Source: Trebonia sp036276115
GTDB taxonomy: Bacteria > Actinomycetota > Actinomycetes > Streptosporangiales > Streptosporangiaceae
Length of the DNA: 64,000 bases
Assembly (NCBI GenBank): GCA_036276115.1
Contig: DATBEM010000197.1
Location: 5,043-69,042, forward strand
Reading direction: 5' to 3'
Shown here: positions 34,798 to 44,146 of the stretch, one piece after another
Layout: every line of letters begins with the position of its first letter
Numbering within the stretch: the first letter of the stretch is position 1
Translations under genes and position numbers: made by a program
Notes under the pieces: generated by a model
Told to the model about the DNA's origin: nothing
The model's input: the letters and a program-made list of their open reading frames with translations, nothing else
Databases searched by the model: none

Positions 34798-35613
34798 CTA
34801 CTCCGCTACCCGCAAGTCGGCTAGCACCGGCCAGTGGTCGGAGGGGTAGACCGGGCCGCCCGGGCCCGGCTTGGTGGCCGCCAGCACCTGGGCGTCCACG
34901 GGGGTCAGGCCGGGGCTGGCCAGGATCCAGTCGATGCAGCGCTCCCCGTCCAGCCGCAAGGTCGGGTGCCGGTAGCCGTGGAACGTGGCAGGCCGGCTGG
35001 CATCGCCGACGGGCCAGGTGTCGGCCAGCAGCCGGGTCAGGATCTTGTAGGGCCGGGAGGAAACCGCCGCGGCGTTGAAGTCGCCGGTCAGGATCACCTG
35101 GTCACCTGCCTTGAGCAGCGGTGCCACGAAGGCCGCGATCATTTCGGCGCCGCGCCTGCGGGCCCGGCCCGAGCGGTGGTCCAGGTGGGTATTGACGTGC
35201 ACGACCTCACGTCCCGTGGCCCGCTCGCGGAACCGCGCCCAGGTCACCATCCGGGGAATCGCCGGCCAAGCCCCCGCCAGCACCGACCCGGCGGTTCCCG
35301 GTGACCGCGACAGCCAGAAATGGCCGAATGCCACCGGCCGGAACCGGTCGTGCCGGTAGAAGACCGCCACGAACTCCGAGCGGCTCCCGCCCTCGCGGCC
35401 CAGGCCGATCCACCGGTAGCCCAGGTCGCCCGCCTCCTCCGCCAGGTCCTCCAGACGGGGGTACAGGCCCTCCTGGGTTCCCACCAGGTCGGGCAGCCAG
35501 TCGCGGAGGAGGCCGGCCACCACCGGCAGCCGGCCCGGCCAGCGGTTCGGCTCGGCGTCGTCGGGCCCCCGCAGGTTCAGCGACATCACCCGCAGCCGGC
35601 CAGCTCCCGTCAC
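34798..35613 (-). CDS. Endonuclease/exonuclease/phosphatase-family hydrolase
   Basis: A 271-residue EEP-fold metal-dependent phosphodiesterase. Recognisable catalytic blocks are LRVMSLNLRG at the start, TQEGLYPRLEDL (metal-binding Glu), VNTHLDH, ILTGDFN and PSDHWPVLADL. It has no signal peptide, so it is likely cytoplasmic. The substrate could be DNA, a phospholipid or another phosphodiester, and the family alone does not decide. The GTG at 35613 has a GGGGAGG ribosome site; an ATG at 35586 is also in frame. It converges with the MoxR operon. Confidence 0.88.
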   Translation of the reverse strand: MTGAGRLRVMSLNLRGPDDAEPNRWPGRLPVVAGLLRDWLPDLVGTQEGLYPRLEDLAEEAGDLGYRWIGLGREGGSRSEFVAVFYRHDRFRPVAFGHFWLSRSPGTAGSVLAGAWPAIPRMVTWARFRERATGREVVHVNTHLDHRSGRARRRGAEMIAAFVAPLLKAGDQVILTGDFNAAAVSSRPYKILTRLLADTWPVGDASRPATFHGYRHPTLRLDGERCIDWILASPGLTPVDAQVLAATKPGPGGPVYPSDHWPVLADLRVAE

Positions 35614-35929
35614 CGCGTCCTCCCCGGGCGTCTTCAGCGGTTGAACAATACCCGGCCCCGGCCTGCGTCACCCGCTGCCCGAGATCCGCCGGCAAACCGC
35701 GTGGCCAAATAGCCGCGCCAGGTAACCAAGGTGCCGCCGCACTCACCCATGGATCACCCGCGATCGCCCACGGCTTCCCCGCCACAGCAGGACGGCGGGA
35801 CGAGCCGACCACATGAGGTTGCCCCGTTCGCCGGTCCTAGCCCTCGCCGCTGCTGGCTACGGTCACCGGCGCGCCCGGCTGGCTCGCCGCGTCCGGCGGG
35901 TACGTTCAGCGGCCGAGGACGGGTGGCGA
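35614..35929. other. 316-bp gap upstream of the EEP gene
   Basis: No convincing gene. Both flanking genes read on the minus strand, so the 5' region of the EEP hydrolase lies here. A plus-strand open frame at 35731-36132 has an Arg/Pro-rich low-complexity product and no ribosome site. Confidence 0.5.
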
Positions 35930-36571
35930 TCAGGCTGGGCCCGGGGCGGAGCCGCTGGCGTGATGGGGCGGGCTGGCGGGCTGCGGGACGAGGTGGTCCG
36001 GGGGCGGGCCGGACGGCGCCATGGCGCGCAGCGCAAGGACCAGGATGGCCAGGGGCGGGAGCAGTGATGCCCCCGCCACGACGAGGGCGACGGTGCCGCC
36101 GGGCTGGCCGATGGCGGGGAACATCGCGGTGACCATGTCGGCGAGGACCGCGGCGGCCAGGTAGCCGAGGGTCGCCCGGACGCAGCCGTCGACGGCCCGC
36201 TGTCCTGCGCGCGGCCTGCCCGTCGCTGCCGGCGGCCGGATGCCGGCGGCCGGGACGGGGACCCGCGCGAGCAGCACGCCCGCGGCCCGCCGGCTGGCGG
36301 GAAGCGCGAGCAGGTAGGCCAGGGCGCTGGCCGCGAGGACGGCGCTGATGGCCGGGGCGGTGTAGCCGGCGGGATCCTCGGTCTGGATGTAGGCCAGGCA
36401 GCTCCAGTCCAGGAGCAGTGCCGCCATGGCGGTCGCCACGTAGACCAGGTGGCGCAAGATCCGCAGGACGCCGTAGTCGCGCCGGTCGTAGGCGGCGATG
36501 ATCCACGTAAGCGCCACGGTCATGATGACCAGGGCCGTGCGGAAGATGCCGCTGGACAGGGTCAGCAACAT
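35930..36571 (-). CDS. Hypothetical polytopic membrane protein
   Basis: A 213-residue protein with about five hydrophobic helices (for example IFRTALVIMTVALTWIIAAY, VYVATAMAALLLDWSCLAYI, ISAVLAASALAYLLALP). It has a Pro/Arg-rich cytoplasmic-looking loop in the middle and a Pro/His/Ser-rich tail. No conserved family was recognised. The ATG at 36571 has a good GGAGG ribosome site. Function unknown. Confidence 0.7.
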   Translation of the reverse strand: MLLTLSSGIFRTALVIMTVALTWIIAAYDRRDYGVLRILRHLVYVATAMAALLLDWSCLAYIQTEDPAGYTAPAISAVLAASALAYLLALPASRRAAGVLLARVPVPAAGIRPPAATGRPRAGQRAVDGCVRATLGYLAAAVLADMVTAMFPAIGQPGGTVALVVAGASLLPPLAILVLALRAMAPSGPPPDHLVPQPASPPHHASGSAPGPA

Positions 36572-36745
36572 GGCACCTCCATCGGGGTCGGCTCGGCCGA
36601 CTCGCCGGGCAGATCACCTAACTTCACTCTGTTATGATATGGCCACTCTCCGGCGTAGCGATAGCGCTAGCTGCGCGAATGACGTCCTTTGGGCAGAAGG
36701 CGCCTTCTCGAAAGTTACTAGCCATGGACGCGCGATGGCCGAGGG

Positions 36746-37636
36746 CTACCGCCCCGGTGCCAGCGAGCCGGCCACGTCGCGAAGGACCGCGAGGTGGCTG
36801 TCCACGCCCGGCAGCCCGGCCCCCATCGTGTTGACCGTGACGTGGGTGGCGCCGACGGCGCGCCAGCCCTCGATCGACGCCAGGGTAGAGCCCAGGTCGC
36901 CGGCGTAGCTGACCCGGCCTTCCAGCCCGATGCCGGCCGGGTCGCGGCCGGCGTCGCGCGCCGCCTGATCCACGATGGCACGGGCCTCGTCCAGGGCGGG
37001 ACCCGGAGCGACCTGGGGGAACCAGCCGTCGGCGAGGCGCCCGATGCGCTGGTAGGCCCGCGGTGACGACCCGCCGATCCAGATCGGGATGGGCCGCTGC
37101 ACGGGCAGCGGGCTGATCCCGGCGCCGACGACCTGCTCGTCGGCGCCCTCGAAGGTCACGCTCTGCTCGGTGAACAGCCGGCGCAGCAGCGCGATCTGCT
37201 CCTCGCTGCGGCGCCCCCGGTTGCCGAAGTCCTTGCCGAGCGCCTGGTACTCCACCTCGTTCCAGCCGATCCCCACGCCGAGGCGGAATCGCCCCCCGGT
37301 GAGCAGGTCGACCTCGGCGGCCTGCTTGGCGACCAGGGCAGTCTGGCGCTGCGGGAGGATGATCACGCCGGTGACCAGTTCCAGCGAGGTCAGCGCGGCC
37401 AGGTAGCCGAACAGGACGAAGGGCTCGCGGAACGTGGTCCGGATGTCGTAGGGCCGGTCCCAGCCCGCGTGGACGGCCGGGTCGGCCCCGAGCACGTGGT
37501 CGTAGACCAGCACGTGCCGGTACCCGGCCCGTTCGACCTCCTGCCCCCAGGCCCGGACGGCCCCGGTGTCGTGGCCGAGTTCGGTTTGGGGGAAGACGGC
37601 ACCGATGCGCAGCCCGGGCCGGGTGGAGTCGCTCAC
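36746..37636 (-). CDS. F420-type LLM oxidoreductase (TIGR03619-like)
   Basis: A 296-residue luciferase-like oxidoreductase. Blocks LRIGAVFPQTELGHD, YRHVLVYDHVLGADP, GVIILPQRQTALVAKQAAEV, GGRFRLGVGIGWNEVEYQAL and PIPIWIGGSSPRAYQRIGRL are typical of the F420-dependent LLM branch common in actinomycetes. These use reduced deazaflavin to reduce or oxidise small molecules. The GTG at 37636 is chosen because the conserved N-terminus starts 8 residues later. The frame is open to 37792 but the extra residues look non-coding. The substrate is unknown. Confidence 0.85.
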   Translation of the reverse strand: MSDSTRPGLRIGAVFPQTELGHDTGAVRAWGQEVERAGYRHVLVYDHVLGADPAVHAGWDRPYDIRTTFREPFVLFGYLAALTSLELVTGVIILPQRQTALVAKQAAEVDLLTGGRFRLGVGIGWNEVEYQALGKDFGNRGRRSEEQIALLRRLFTEQSVTFEGADEQVVGAGISPLPVQRPIPIWIGGSSPRAYQRIGRLADGWFPQVAPGPALDEARAIVDQAARDAGRDPAGIGLEGRVSYAGDLGSTLASIEGWRAVGATHVTVNTMGAGLPGVDSHLAVLRDVAGSLAPGR

Positions 37637-37674
37637 GCCAAGCCCAACGACACCCGCCGAACGCGCATTCCTCG

Positions 37675-39093
37675 CTATCGCGACGATGACGTCGCGTGGC
37701 CTGACAGGGCGGCCTGGATCTCCGTGGCGAGCGTGTCCACCGTGCCCCCGATGGCGCTCCAGCGCTGGCTTCCCGCCCGGAGCAGCGGCCACATCCGCCC
37801 CTGGAAGAGCGTGCTGTACTCGGTGTAGTAGCGCGTCACCGGGCGCGGCATCGCCCGGGCGATGCCCTTAAGGATCGTCGGTCCGATGCGAAGCTGCCTG
37901 CCGGCGATCTTCCCGCACAGCGGCTGCCCGGTGACGGCCGGCTGGCCGGCAACCTGGTATCCATCGGGAAGCTGGCTGTTCGCGGTGTAGGCAGTCGACC
38001 GGGTGGCGGGGAAGCCGCCCACGGCGAACAGGCAGCGCTCGGCCTGCGCGGAGGTCAGGAACTCGACGACCTGCAGGGCCTCCGCCGGGTGGGCGCTGCT
38101 GGCCGAGATCGCGAGGTCCTGGCCGCCGAGCACCGAGGGAAAGGGCAACGGGACGACGCCGAATTTCACGGGTGGGAGACTTGATCCGGATTGCGGCGTT
38201 GTGAGCAAGTTGTAGTCAATCGGCCAGTTCCTCATGAACACAGCGTGGCCACCGGCGAACGCTTGATATGACTGAAGCTCCGTATAGCTGCTCACCTCCG
38301 GGCTGGGGATCGGTTCCCCGGCCCCGATCTCGCTGACGAGGTGCTGCAGGACACCAGTGACGGCGCCGGGATCCCTGATCGTGCCGTCCGGGCCGATGGC
38401 GCTGGGGGCATCCCCCCGGATGATCTCCAGCAGGTTAACGCTCAGGCCCTCGTACTCGGAGAACTGTCCCGCGTAGCCCACCGACAGGCGGGGATCGCTG
38501 CCTTGCACCTGCTGCGCCTCCTGGAGGACCGCCCAGAGCGTCGTGAGGTCGCTGAGGTCACGGACGAGGTCGGACCGGTAGTAGAGCAGGCCCACGTCGG
38601 TGGTGAACGGCGCGGCGTACAACTGCCCGGCGTCGTCGCGGCCGGACGCCAGCGGCTGGGGAAGGAAGCCGTCGAGCGGGAGCCTGCCCTGCAGGGACCA
38701 GAGGTACCCCGCCCGCGCGAACTCCGACACCCATTCGTTGTCCAGGTTGTAGATGTCGTAGCTGGCGTCCTCCGCCTGAGCGGCCGCGAGCATCTCGGCA
38801 TGCTCCTGGGTCGAGTCGCCGTCGATCGCGTCTATCCGCACGCGGATGCGGGTGCGCTCCTCCTCGTTGGCGTTCCACCAGCTGGCGAGCTGGCCGTACA
38901 TGCCGGTGGCGCCATTCAGTGGCTGGCTGCCGGGACTGATGCTGGTGTCCGTCCCGGTCAAGATGGTGATCGTGACCGGCCCGCTGGCGCGCGGGGGGAA
39001 GGGCCCAGCGCCGGGGGCCGAGGCGCAGCCGGCCGCGACCGCCGCGACCGCCGCGATGACGAGCGCGATGGACGCCACCCGCACCCCGCTCAC
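37675..39093 (-). CDS. Lipoprotein extracellular solute-binding protein
   Basis: A 472-residue secreted protein with a lipoprotein signal (LVIAAVAAVAAGC, lipid-linked Cys at about residue 23). It has a family-1-type solute-binding fold: ITILTGTDTS, DIYNLDNEWVSEFARAGYLW, DDAGQLYAAPFTTDVGLLYY, YQAFAGGHAVFMRNWPIDYN and ISASSAHPAEALQVVEFLTS. No ABC permease or ATPase is adjacent, so transport is unproven. Its GTG start overlaps the stop of the vWA/solute-binding gene (GTGA). The two probably form a surface pair for ligand sensing rather than uptake. Confidence 0.85.
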   Translation of the reverse strand: MSGVRVASIALVIAAVAAVAAGCASAPGAGPFPPRASGPVTITILTGTDTSISPGSQPLNGATGMYGQLASWWNANEEERTRIRVRIDAIDGDSTQEHAEMLAAAQAEDASYDIYNLDNEWVSEFARAGYLWSLQGRLPLDGFLPQPLASGRDDAGQLYAAPFTTDVGLLYYRSDLVRDLSDLTTLWAVLQEAQQVQGSDPRLSVGYAGQFSEYEGLSVNLLEIIRGDAPSAIGPDGTIRDPGAVTGVLQHLVSEIGAGEPIPSPEVSSYTELQSYQAFAGGHAVFMRNWPIDYNLLTTPQSGSSLPPVKFGVVPLPFPSVLGGQDLAISASSAHPAEALQVVEFLTSAQAERCLFAVGGFPATRSTAYTANSQLPDGYQVAGQPAVTGQPLCGKIAGRQLRIGPTILKGIARAMPRPVTRYYTEYSTLFQGRMWPLLRAGSQRWSAIGGTVDTLATEIQAALSGHATSSSR

Positions 39094-41423
39094 CGGCCCG
39101 CGGAGAACTGGCTGACCATCTGGCCGAGCTGCTGTCCGAGGTCATTGGCGTTCACGCAGGTACCTCCGTTAGTGGTTGCCAGGGCGGCCAGGGTGTCACG
39201 CGGGCTGCCCGGGGGCGCCTGCGCGCACCCGGCATCGCCGAACGCGATGACGAACACTCGGGCGATCGGCTGCGCCGCACCGATCGGCTTGAGCAAGTCC
39301 CCCACGCTGACAAGGGTGTTGCCAGCGGGATCCTGGCCGCCGCGGTAGGAATCGCCGTCGGTCAGCAAGATCACCGAACTGGTGGCCCCCTGCGCTTTCG
39401 CGAGCGGGCTGTACAGCGCGGCGGCGGCCTTCGTGATCAGGTCAAACTCGGCCGAGTGGGCGTGCGCGGACAGCGTGCTCGTCCTCGCCGCCACGGCGTC
39501 GCGCTGGGCAGTGGCCCCGCTGTCAAGGGGCACCAGCGCCTGGAAGGTGGACGAGCCCGCCCCCGGGAACGCCCAGATCCCGACGCTGTCCCTGGCCCCG
39601 AGGGACGCGGTCGGCCCGGGGCCGAGGACCTGGCTCACGGCCGACGATATCTGCTGGAGGTACGGCTCCATCGGGCCTGAGTCGTCGATCGCGACCAGGA
39701 CTTGCGCGGGCGGCGCTTTCCTGGTGAAGAGCTGCAGGGCGCTACTCAGCTGCGACCGCGACGGAAGCGCCCCCGGCAGCGCCGGCCAGGGCTGCGGCGG
39801 CCCCAGCCCGTAGGCGTTCAGTACGCCCTGTCCCGCCGTGCTGCCGAGCCAGTGGTAGAAGTCGAGCGCGTACCCCTGCGCGAGCCGCGCCGCGGCGGAG
39901 TTTCCGCCCCAGCTCAGCGATACGAGCGGAAAGTCCAGCGAGGCCGCGTCAGACGGGCTGAGCGCCGTCAGGGACGGGAACGGGGCGCTAAGCGCGGGGC
40001 AGGCTCCCTCGTTCAGCTGGCCGAGGCGGTATTGCGTCATCGCCGCCACGGAGACCAGGTAGGCCGATGACACCGCATGCCCCTGCTCGGCCGCCTGAGC
40101 CGCCGCGCACAACGCGATGCCGCTATCGGACGGGAAGCTGCCGGATGCCGCGATCTGCCGTTGCCCCGTGGACGTCAGGTCCCGGTAGATACCGGCGATC
40201 CCCAGCAATCCCGTCGCCGACTGGCCCGGGTTCGGCACGCTCAGGCTGATGCCGTGCTGCTGGAGCGCGGTGTACAGGGTGCCCCAGTTGCCGGCGCGAT
40301 CGGTGGCCGGGATGCTGTCGGCCCGCGCGGTGGGGACGGCCAGGACCAGGGGCGAGCTGCCAGTCGATCCGGCGATCTGCATCCCCGGGGTGGCGGGACC
40401 GCGATGAGCGCTGATGACGTTCGTGACTTCCTCGGACGACGATGGAAGCCAGATGTCCGGGCGCGGGCCGTCGGCGCTGAGCGCACTGGGGCCCCAGCCC
40501 GATTCGAGGTCCGCCTCGGCGTCCCCGTCGGACCGCGCCGCGGACACGGTGAGGTCAGCGGCGTAGCACGACTGGCCCAGGAACGTCGGCTCGGCCTGCT
40601 CGAACAGGCTGGCGGCGGCATGAACGGCGGCAACGTTCTCCGACGAGGCGAGCACGGGGATCTCGACCGGAACCCGGCATGCTGGCACGAGGTCAAGGCG
40701 CCCGAGCGTCGCGCCGGCCGACAGGCCCAGGCAGGTCACCGTGAACGCCATGACCATCCGCGACCCTGAGCGAGCCCACCCTCCCCACGAGCGGCGGCGC
40801 CCGCGCCAGGCAAGGATGGCGGCCCCGCCGAGCAGCATCACCACTCCCGCCAGCGCGAGCGCCCCCCAGGTGAGGCCGTGCGCGAAGCCATTGCCCAGGG
40901 TCCAGTAGCCGAGGAAGAATGCCCCGGCCAACAGGGCGCCCAGGGCCACGATCACGCGGATGAGCGGCAGTAGCCCGGACGCCGCGCCGTGCGGCGCCGG
41001 CCGTGGCCGCCGGCCACTGGCTGACGCGGAACCGGGCGGGCCGCCGCGTGCCGGGGAAGGCGACAGGACTGGCGGCGAAGCAAGGGGCGCTTGGGTTGCC
41101 GCCTGCGCCCTCGCCCCTCCGACGGAGCTTCCGGGCGGGGCCTTGGGCCGTCGCGCGCGCGTTTGCAGCCAGAGGTATACCGCGCCTGCGACCGCGAGCG
41201 CCCCAAGCAGGGTGAACATGAGCGCTTGCCGGTGCTGGAAGTCGTTGGCGATGGTGGAGCCCACGCCCAGGGCGACCGCCCCGACAAAGGTGCCCGTGGC
41301 GCTAGTCACGGAGGCCGGGAATTTCCGGGCCGTGCCCTGCTCGTCTCCGCCCTCCCCAGTACCTTTCGGCGCCGGCGGGCCATTATCCGCGGGCATGCCG
41401 TTGTCTTCCGTACTCCCTGGCAT
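39090..41423 (-). CDS. Membrane-anchored solute-binding protein with C-terminal vWA domain
   Basis: A 777-residue protein. It has cytoplasmic N-terminal and mid segments separated by membrane helices (SVTSATGTFVGAVALGVGST, LMFTLLGALAVAGAVYLWL, then IRVIVALGALLAGAFFLGYW, WGALALAGVVMLLGGAAIL and a fifth). An external substrate-binding domain (~250-560; LASSENVAAVHAAASLFEQ, DIWLPSSSEEV, YALDFYHWLGS) and a vWA domain (~570-775; VLVAIDDSGPMEPYLQQI, SSVILLTDGDSYRGG) follow. The metal-binding motif reads DDSGP instead of DxSxS, so metal binding may be altered. Such SBP-vWA chains are known in streptomycetes, but their role is unclear. The ATG at 41423 is preferred over an in-frame start at 41492. 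Confidence 0.85.
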   Translation of the reverse strand: MPGSTEDNGMPADNGPPAPKGTGEGGDEQGTARKFPASVTSATGTFVGAVALGVGSTIANDFQHRQALMFTLLGALAVAGAVYLWLQTRARRPKAPPGSSVGGARAQAATQAPLASPPVLSPSPARGGPPGSASASGRRPRPAPHGAASGLLPLIRVIVALGALLAGAFFLGYWTLGNGFAHGLTWGALALAGVVMLLGGAAILAWRGRRRSWGGWARSGSRMVMAFTVTCLGLSAGATLGRLDLVPACRVPVEIPVLASSENVAAVHAAASLFEQAEPTFLGQSCYAADLTVSAARSDGDAEADLESGWGPSALSADGPRPDIWLPSSSEEVTNVISAHRGPATPGMQIAGSTGSSPLVLAVPTARADSIPATDRAGNWGTLYTALQQHGISLSVPNPGQSATGLLGIAGIYRDLTSTGQRQIAASGSFPSDSGIALCAAAQAAEQGHAVSSAYLVSVAAMTQYRLGQLNEGACPALSAPFPSLTALSPSDAASLDFPLVSLSWGGNSAAARLAQGYALDFYHWLGSTAGQGVLNAYGLGPPQPWPALPGALPSRSQLSSALQLFTRKAPPAQVLVAIDDSGPMEPYLQQISSAVSQVLGPGPTASLGARDSVGIWAFPGAGSSTFQALVPLDSGATAQRDAVAARTSTLSAHAHSAEFDLITKAAAALYSPLAKAQGATSSVILLTDGDSYRGGQDPAGNTLVSVGDLLKPIGAAQPIARVFVIAFGDAGCAQAPPGSPRDTLAALATTNGGTCVNANDLGQQLGQMVSQFSAGR

Positions 41424-41776
41424 GTGGAGCCACTCCCCTGATCGTTGCCGTCCCGCAACGACGCGTGGATCTAAACCGGCTGATGCGGCCACATTTCCCC
41501 GATCACCGCATCTAGCATCGCCCGCAGCCTACCGCGTGCCCTGCCCAGGATGCGGCTTATCGGCAGACGGCATGATCGCGTGCCCGAATCGTGACGCGCC
41601 TAGCCTTAGGTGACGATGGCTGATGGTCGTCCGTGAATTTTCCAGGAGTGGCGCCACGGGCACGATTCGCCTCGTGTGGCGCTCATTCCACGTGACGATC
41701 AGCCGGGTGCCGGCTCGCCTTGCCTGCGGGTTCTCCCTGAGCTCGGGACGGGACGGGACGGCCCCCGCGGGGGCGG

Positions 41777-41950
41777 TCAGGCGGTCGCGCGCGCGGCCTT
41801 GAGGATGATCTGGGTCACGGCGCCCGGGTCGGAGACCATCGACAGGTGCGGCGCGTGGACCTCGGTGATGCGGGCGCCTGCCTGGCGGGCCATGGCGAGC
41901 TGGACAGCGGTTCCTGGGTCGCCGCCAGCATCCGCGCCTCTGCGGCCGGA
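41777..41950 (-). pseudogene. C-terminal relic of an alpha/beta hydrolase
   Basis: The minus strand reads DPGTAVQLAMARQAGARITE, then VHAPHLSMVSDPGAVTQIIL, then KAARATA and a TGA at 41777. This is the usual final ~50 residues of an alpha/beta hydrolase, including a histidine where the catalytic His sits (HLSMVS). The rest of the enzyme is absent upstream and there is no start codon. Confidence 0.55.
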
Positions 41951-42035
41951 AGGCCGTTCGCGAAGCAGGAGGGGAACAAATATCGGCTTGCCGTCCCGCG
42001 CTTACGCGCACGCGAGCAGCGATAATACCGACTAG

Positions 42036-42595
42036 GACTTCCCGGATTTCAGGAAGAGAGCAAGCAGGGCACGCTGGCTAATTTTAACGAGGGTGCCGTG
42101 GGCAAAACAGCCTGGCTGATGGCTTGGCGTATCCCAGGCGCGCGGACTCGCCTGCCGCGGTCTATAGCAGAATTCATCGCTGGCTGTTTCCTCACTCTCG
42201 CACGTCAGTCCCTGAATAGCAGGCGCGCGAAGCCCGGCCCGGACGCCGGTGACCGCTTCGCCGGGCATTATTCTTGTCATTATGATTCCGGGCTGGTGGG
42301 CCGGTAAGCGTGTGACGGCTTTCATGATCAAACCCCTCCGGCGACCAGGCCGAACGGCTCTACGACACCCTGTAGCCTCGCCGCCGCGCTCGCCCTGGCC
42401 GCCGCCGGCCCGGGCGCGCAGGCGAGGGCGCGAGCTCAACGGCGCGGCCGGAGAGGCGAACCGGCGCGCAACCGCTGTTGACCGCGGCCTGCCGCATACC
42501 GGGCAGCACATCGCCGAGCAGGTCAAGCGCATTCACGAGGTCGTGCAGAAGACCTGCGACCTCGTCGTCTGCGTCCCTGGCCACTGTCGCGGCGA
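42036..42595. other. 560-bp region without a recognised gene
   Basis: Several open frames exist on both strands, including minus 42032-42532, minus 42360-42584 and plus 42249-42692. Their products are Arg/Pro/Ala-biased, lack ribosome sites and match nothing I know. Together with the hydrolase relic to the left this looks like decayed sequence. I see no repeat or transposase. Confidence 0.5.
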
Positions 42596-43213
42596 CTACG
42601 GCCGATCGTGGCGCCTGGCCTCAGCCAGGGTACGGGCGACCGCTGCCGCTTCGACGGCCACGTCCTGCACGCTGGCCTCCCGGTCGGTGTAGAGGCCGCT
42701 GCGCCAGAGGGTGGCGTACCCGTGGGCGGCGGCAAACGCGCGATCGATGAGCTGGAGCGCGGCCCTGGCATCGCCGCCGGCGACGGACAGGGCCGCCCGC
42801 AGCGGGGGCTCCATGACCGCGCGGCCGGCGTCCATCAGGTCTTCGTCGCCGCGCCCCCGCAGTTCGGCGGCGAAGATCAGGTCGAAGCCGGCGCCGTGCT
42901 CGGCGGTGAACAGCGCGTAGACGGCGGCGGCGCCCGCCAGGTCCGCGACCGGGTCGGACCCGGGCAACCCGGAATAAGGGCAAGCCGCCTGGAACCGGCG
43001 AGTGAGGTTGCGCGCGGCTTCGGTGGCGGCCGCGATCAGCAGGGCCTGCCGGCTCGGAAAGTGCCGGTACGGAGCCCCGCCGCTGACCTCGGTCCGGCGG
43101 GCGACCTCGGCCACCGACAGCGCCGCCACGCCCCGCTCGGCGATCAGCGCGAGGGCGCTCTCGACCAGGGCGGCCTTCAGGTCGCCGTGATGGTACCCGG
43201 CGCGCTTCGGCAC
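42596..43213 (-). CDS. TetR-family transcriptional regulator
   Basis: A 205-residue repressor. The N-terminal helix-turn-helix is visible in GVAALSVAEVARRTEVSGGA, followed by PYRHFPSRQALLIAAA. The C-terminal helices form the ligand-binding and dimer part. The GTG start at 43213 has GGAGGGGGA upstream. It is divergent from the SDR gene at 43340, and the 126-bp gap holds two palindromes and a sigma70-like promoter. It most likely represses the SDR gene, and perhaps itself. Confidence 0.88.
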   Translation of the reverse strand: MPKRAGYHHGDLKAALVESALALIAERGVAALSVAEVARRTEVSGGAPYRHFPSRQALLIAAATEAARNLTRRFQAACPYSGLPGSDPVADLAGAAAVYALFTAEHGAGFDLIFAAELRGRGDEDLMDAGRAVMEPPLRAALSVAGGDARAALQLIDRAFAAAHGYATLWRSGLYTDREASVQDVAVEAAAVARTLAEARRHDRP

Positions 43214-43271
43214 ATTTCCCCCTCCACGTATGCGAGGACAGCCTACCGGCGGTGAATCGCAGTCGGCCGCG

Positions 43272-43301
43272 TTGACGTAAGAGCACTCTTACATTAATGT
43301 A
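43272..43301 (+). promoter_or_regulatory. Promoter with overlapping palindromic operators for the SDR gene
   Basis: A -35-like TTGACG (43272-43277) and a -10-like TAATGT (43295-43300) are 17 bp apart, facing the SDR gene. Between and over them lie two inverted repeats. GTAAGAG-CA-CTCTTAC (43277-43292) has 7-bp perfect arms, and TACATTAATGTA (43290-43301) is fully palindromic. The position fits repression by the divergent TetR protein. The call is from sequence only. Confidence 0.6.
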
Positions 43302-43339
43302 TTAGCAATCTTACATCTAGGTTTCCGGAGGTCACTGGC

Positions 43340-44104
43340 ATGCCAACCACCACCTTGCAGTCGACGGTCGCCCTGGTCACGGGCGCCAGCAGCGGCATCG
43401 GCCAGGCAACCGCGCGCAGGCTCGCGGCCCGGGGCGCCACCGTCGTGCTGGTCGCCCGCCGCCAGGACCGGATCGACGCGCTGGCTAAGGAGCTCACCGG
43501 GGCGGGCGGCGAGGCGGTCGCGCTGGCCGCCGACCTGACCGGCGCCGACGCTGCCGCCGCGGCCGTCACCACCGCCGTCGACCAGTTCGGCCGGCTCGAC
43601 ATCCTGGTCAACAGCGCCGGCGTCATGCTGACCGGCGACTCGGCCGCGGCCCCGCTCAGCGAATGGGAGCGGATGGTCGACATCAACGTCAAGGGCCTGC
43701 TGTACGTCACCAAGGCAGCCCTCCCGCACCTGATCGAGGCCGCCGCCGACAGCCGGCGGCGGGTCGCCGACGTGGTCAACATCAGCTCGATCGCCGGCCG
43801 CTTCGCCATTCCCGGCGGCGCGGTGTACAACGCGACCAAGTTCGGCGTCACCGGCGCGACCGAGGCCTGGCGGCAGGAGTACGCCCGGCGCAACGTCCGA
43901 TTCTCCGTCATCGAGCCGGGCCTGACCCAGACCGAGCTCATCGGCCACATGCAGCCGGCCGTCCAGGAGCGGATGGCCGCCCGCTTCGCCGACGTTGAGC
44001 AACTGCAGCCCGACGACATCGCCGAAGCCGTCGAGTACATCGTCACCAGCCCGCGCCGCCGGGCCGTGGCCGAAATCGTCCTCCGCCCCACCGGCCAGCT
44101 CTGA
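43340..44104 (+). CDS. Short-chain dehydrogenase/reductase
   Basis: A 254-residue classical SDR. It has the dinucleotide motif TGASSGIG (about 14-21), NSAG, the catalytic serine in NISSIAG, the YxxxK pair in AVYNATKFG and the PG motif in VIEPGLTQTEL. It should be an NAD(P)-dependent alcohol/ketone oxidoreductase with an unknown substrate. The ATG has GGAGGTCACTGGC upstream. It is controlled by the divergent TetR gene and followed by a hairpin before the convergent phosphatase gene. Confidence 0.9.
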   Translation: MPTTTLQSTVALVTGASSGIGQATARRLAARGATVVLVARRQDRIDALAKELTGAGGEAVALAADLTGADAAAAAVTTAVDQFGRLDILVNSAGVMLTGDSAAAPLSEWERMVDINVKGLLYVTKAALPHLIEAAADSRRRVADVVNISSIAGRFAIPGGAVYNATKFGVTGATEAWRQEYARRNVRFSVIEPGLTQTELIGHMQPAVQERMAARFADVEQLQPDDIAEAVEYIVTSPRRRAVAEIVLRPTGQL

Positions 44105-44110
44105 GGAGGG

Positions 44111-44140
44111 CACCCGGCGGCCACGGGCGGCACCCGGGTG
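44111..44140. terminator. Hairpin between convergent genes
   Basis: CACCCGG (44111-44117) pairs with CCGGGTG (44134-44140) across a 16-nt loop. It lies between the stops of the SDR gene and the phosphatase gene, where a shared terminator is expected. There is no U-tract on either side. Confidence 0.4.
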
Positions 44141-44146
44141 GACCGG

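Noticed and set aside
34798..36617. Arg/Pro-rich frames in the EEP and membrane-protein region
   Set aside because: No ribosome sites and no motifs; real genes occupy the other frames.
41600..41770. A stretch reading like the end of a Phd-type antitoxin (RLIVTWNERHTRRIVPVAPL)
   Set aside because: The resemblance is too short and lacks a start, ribosome site or toxin partner.
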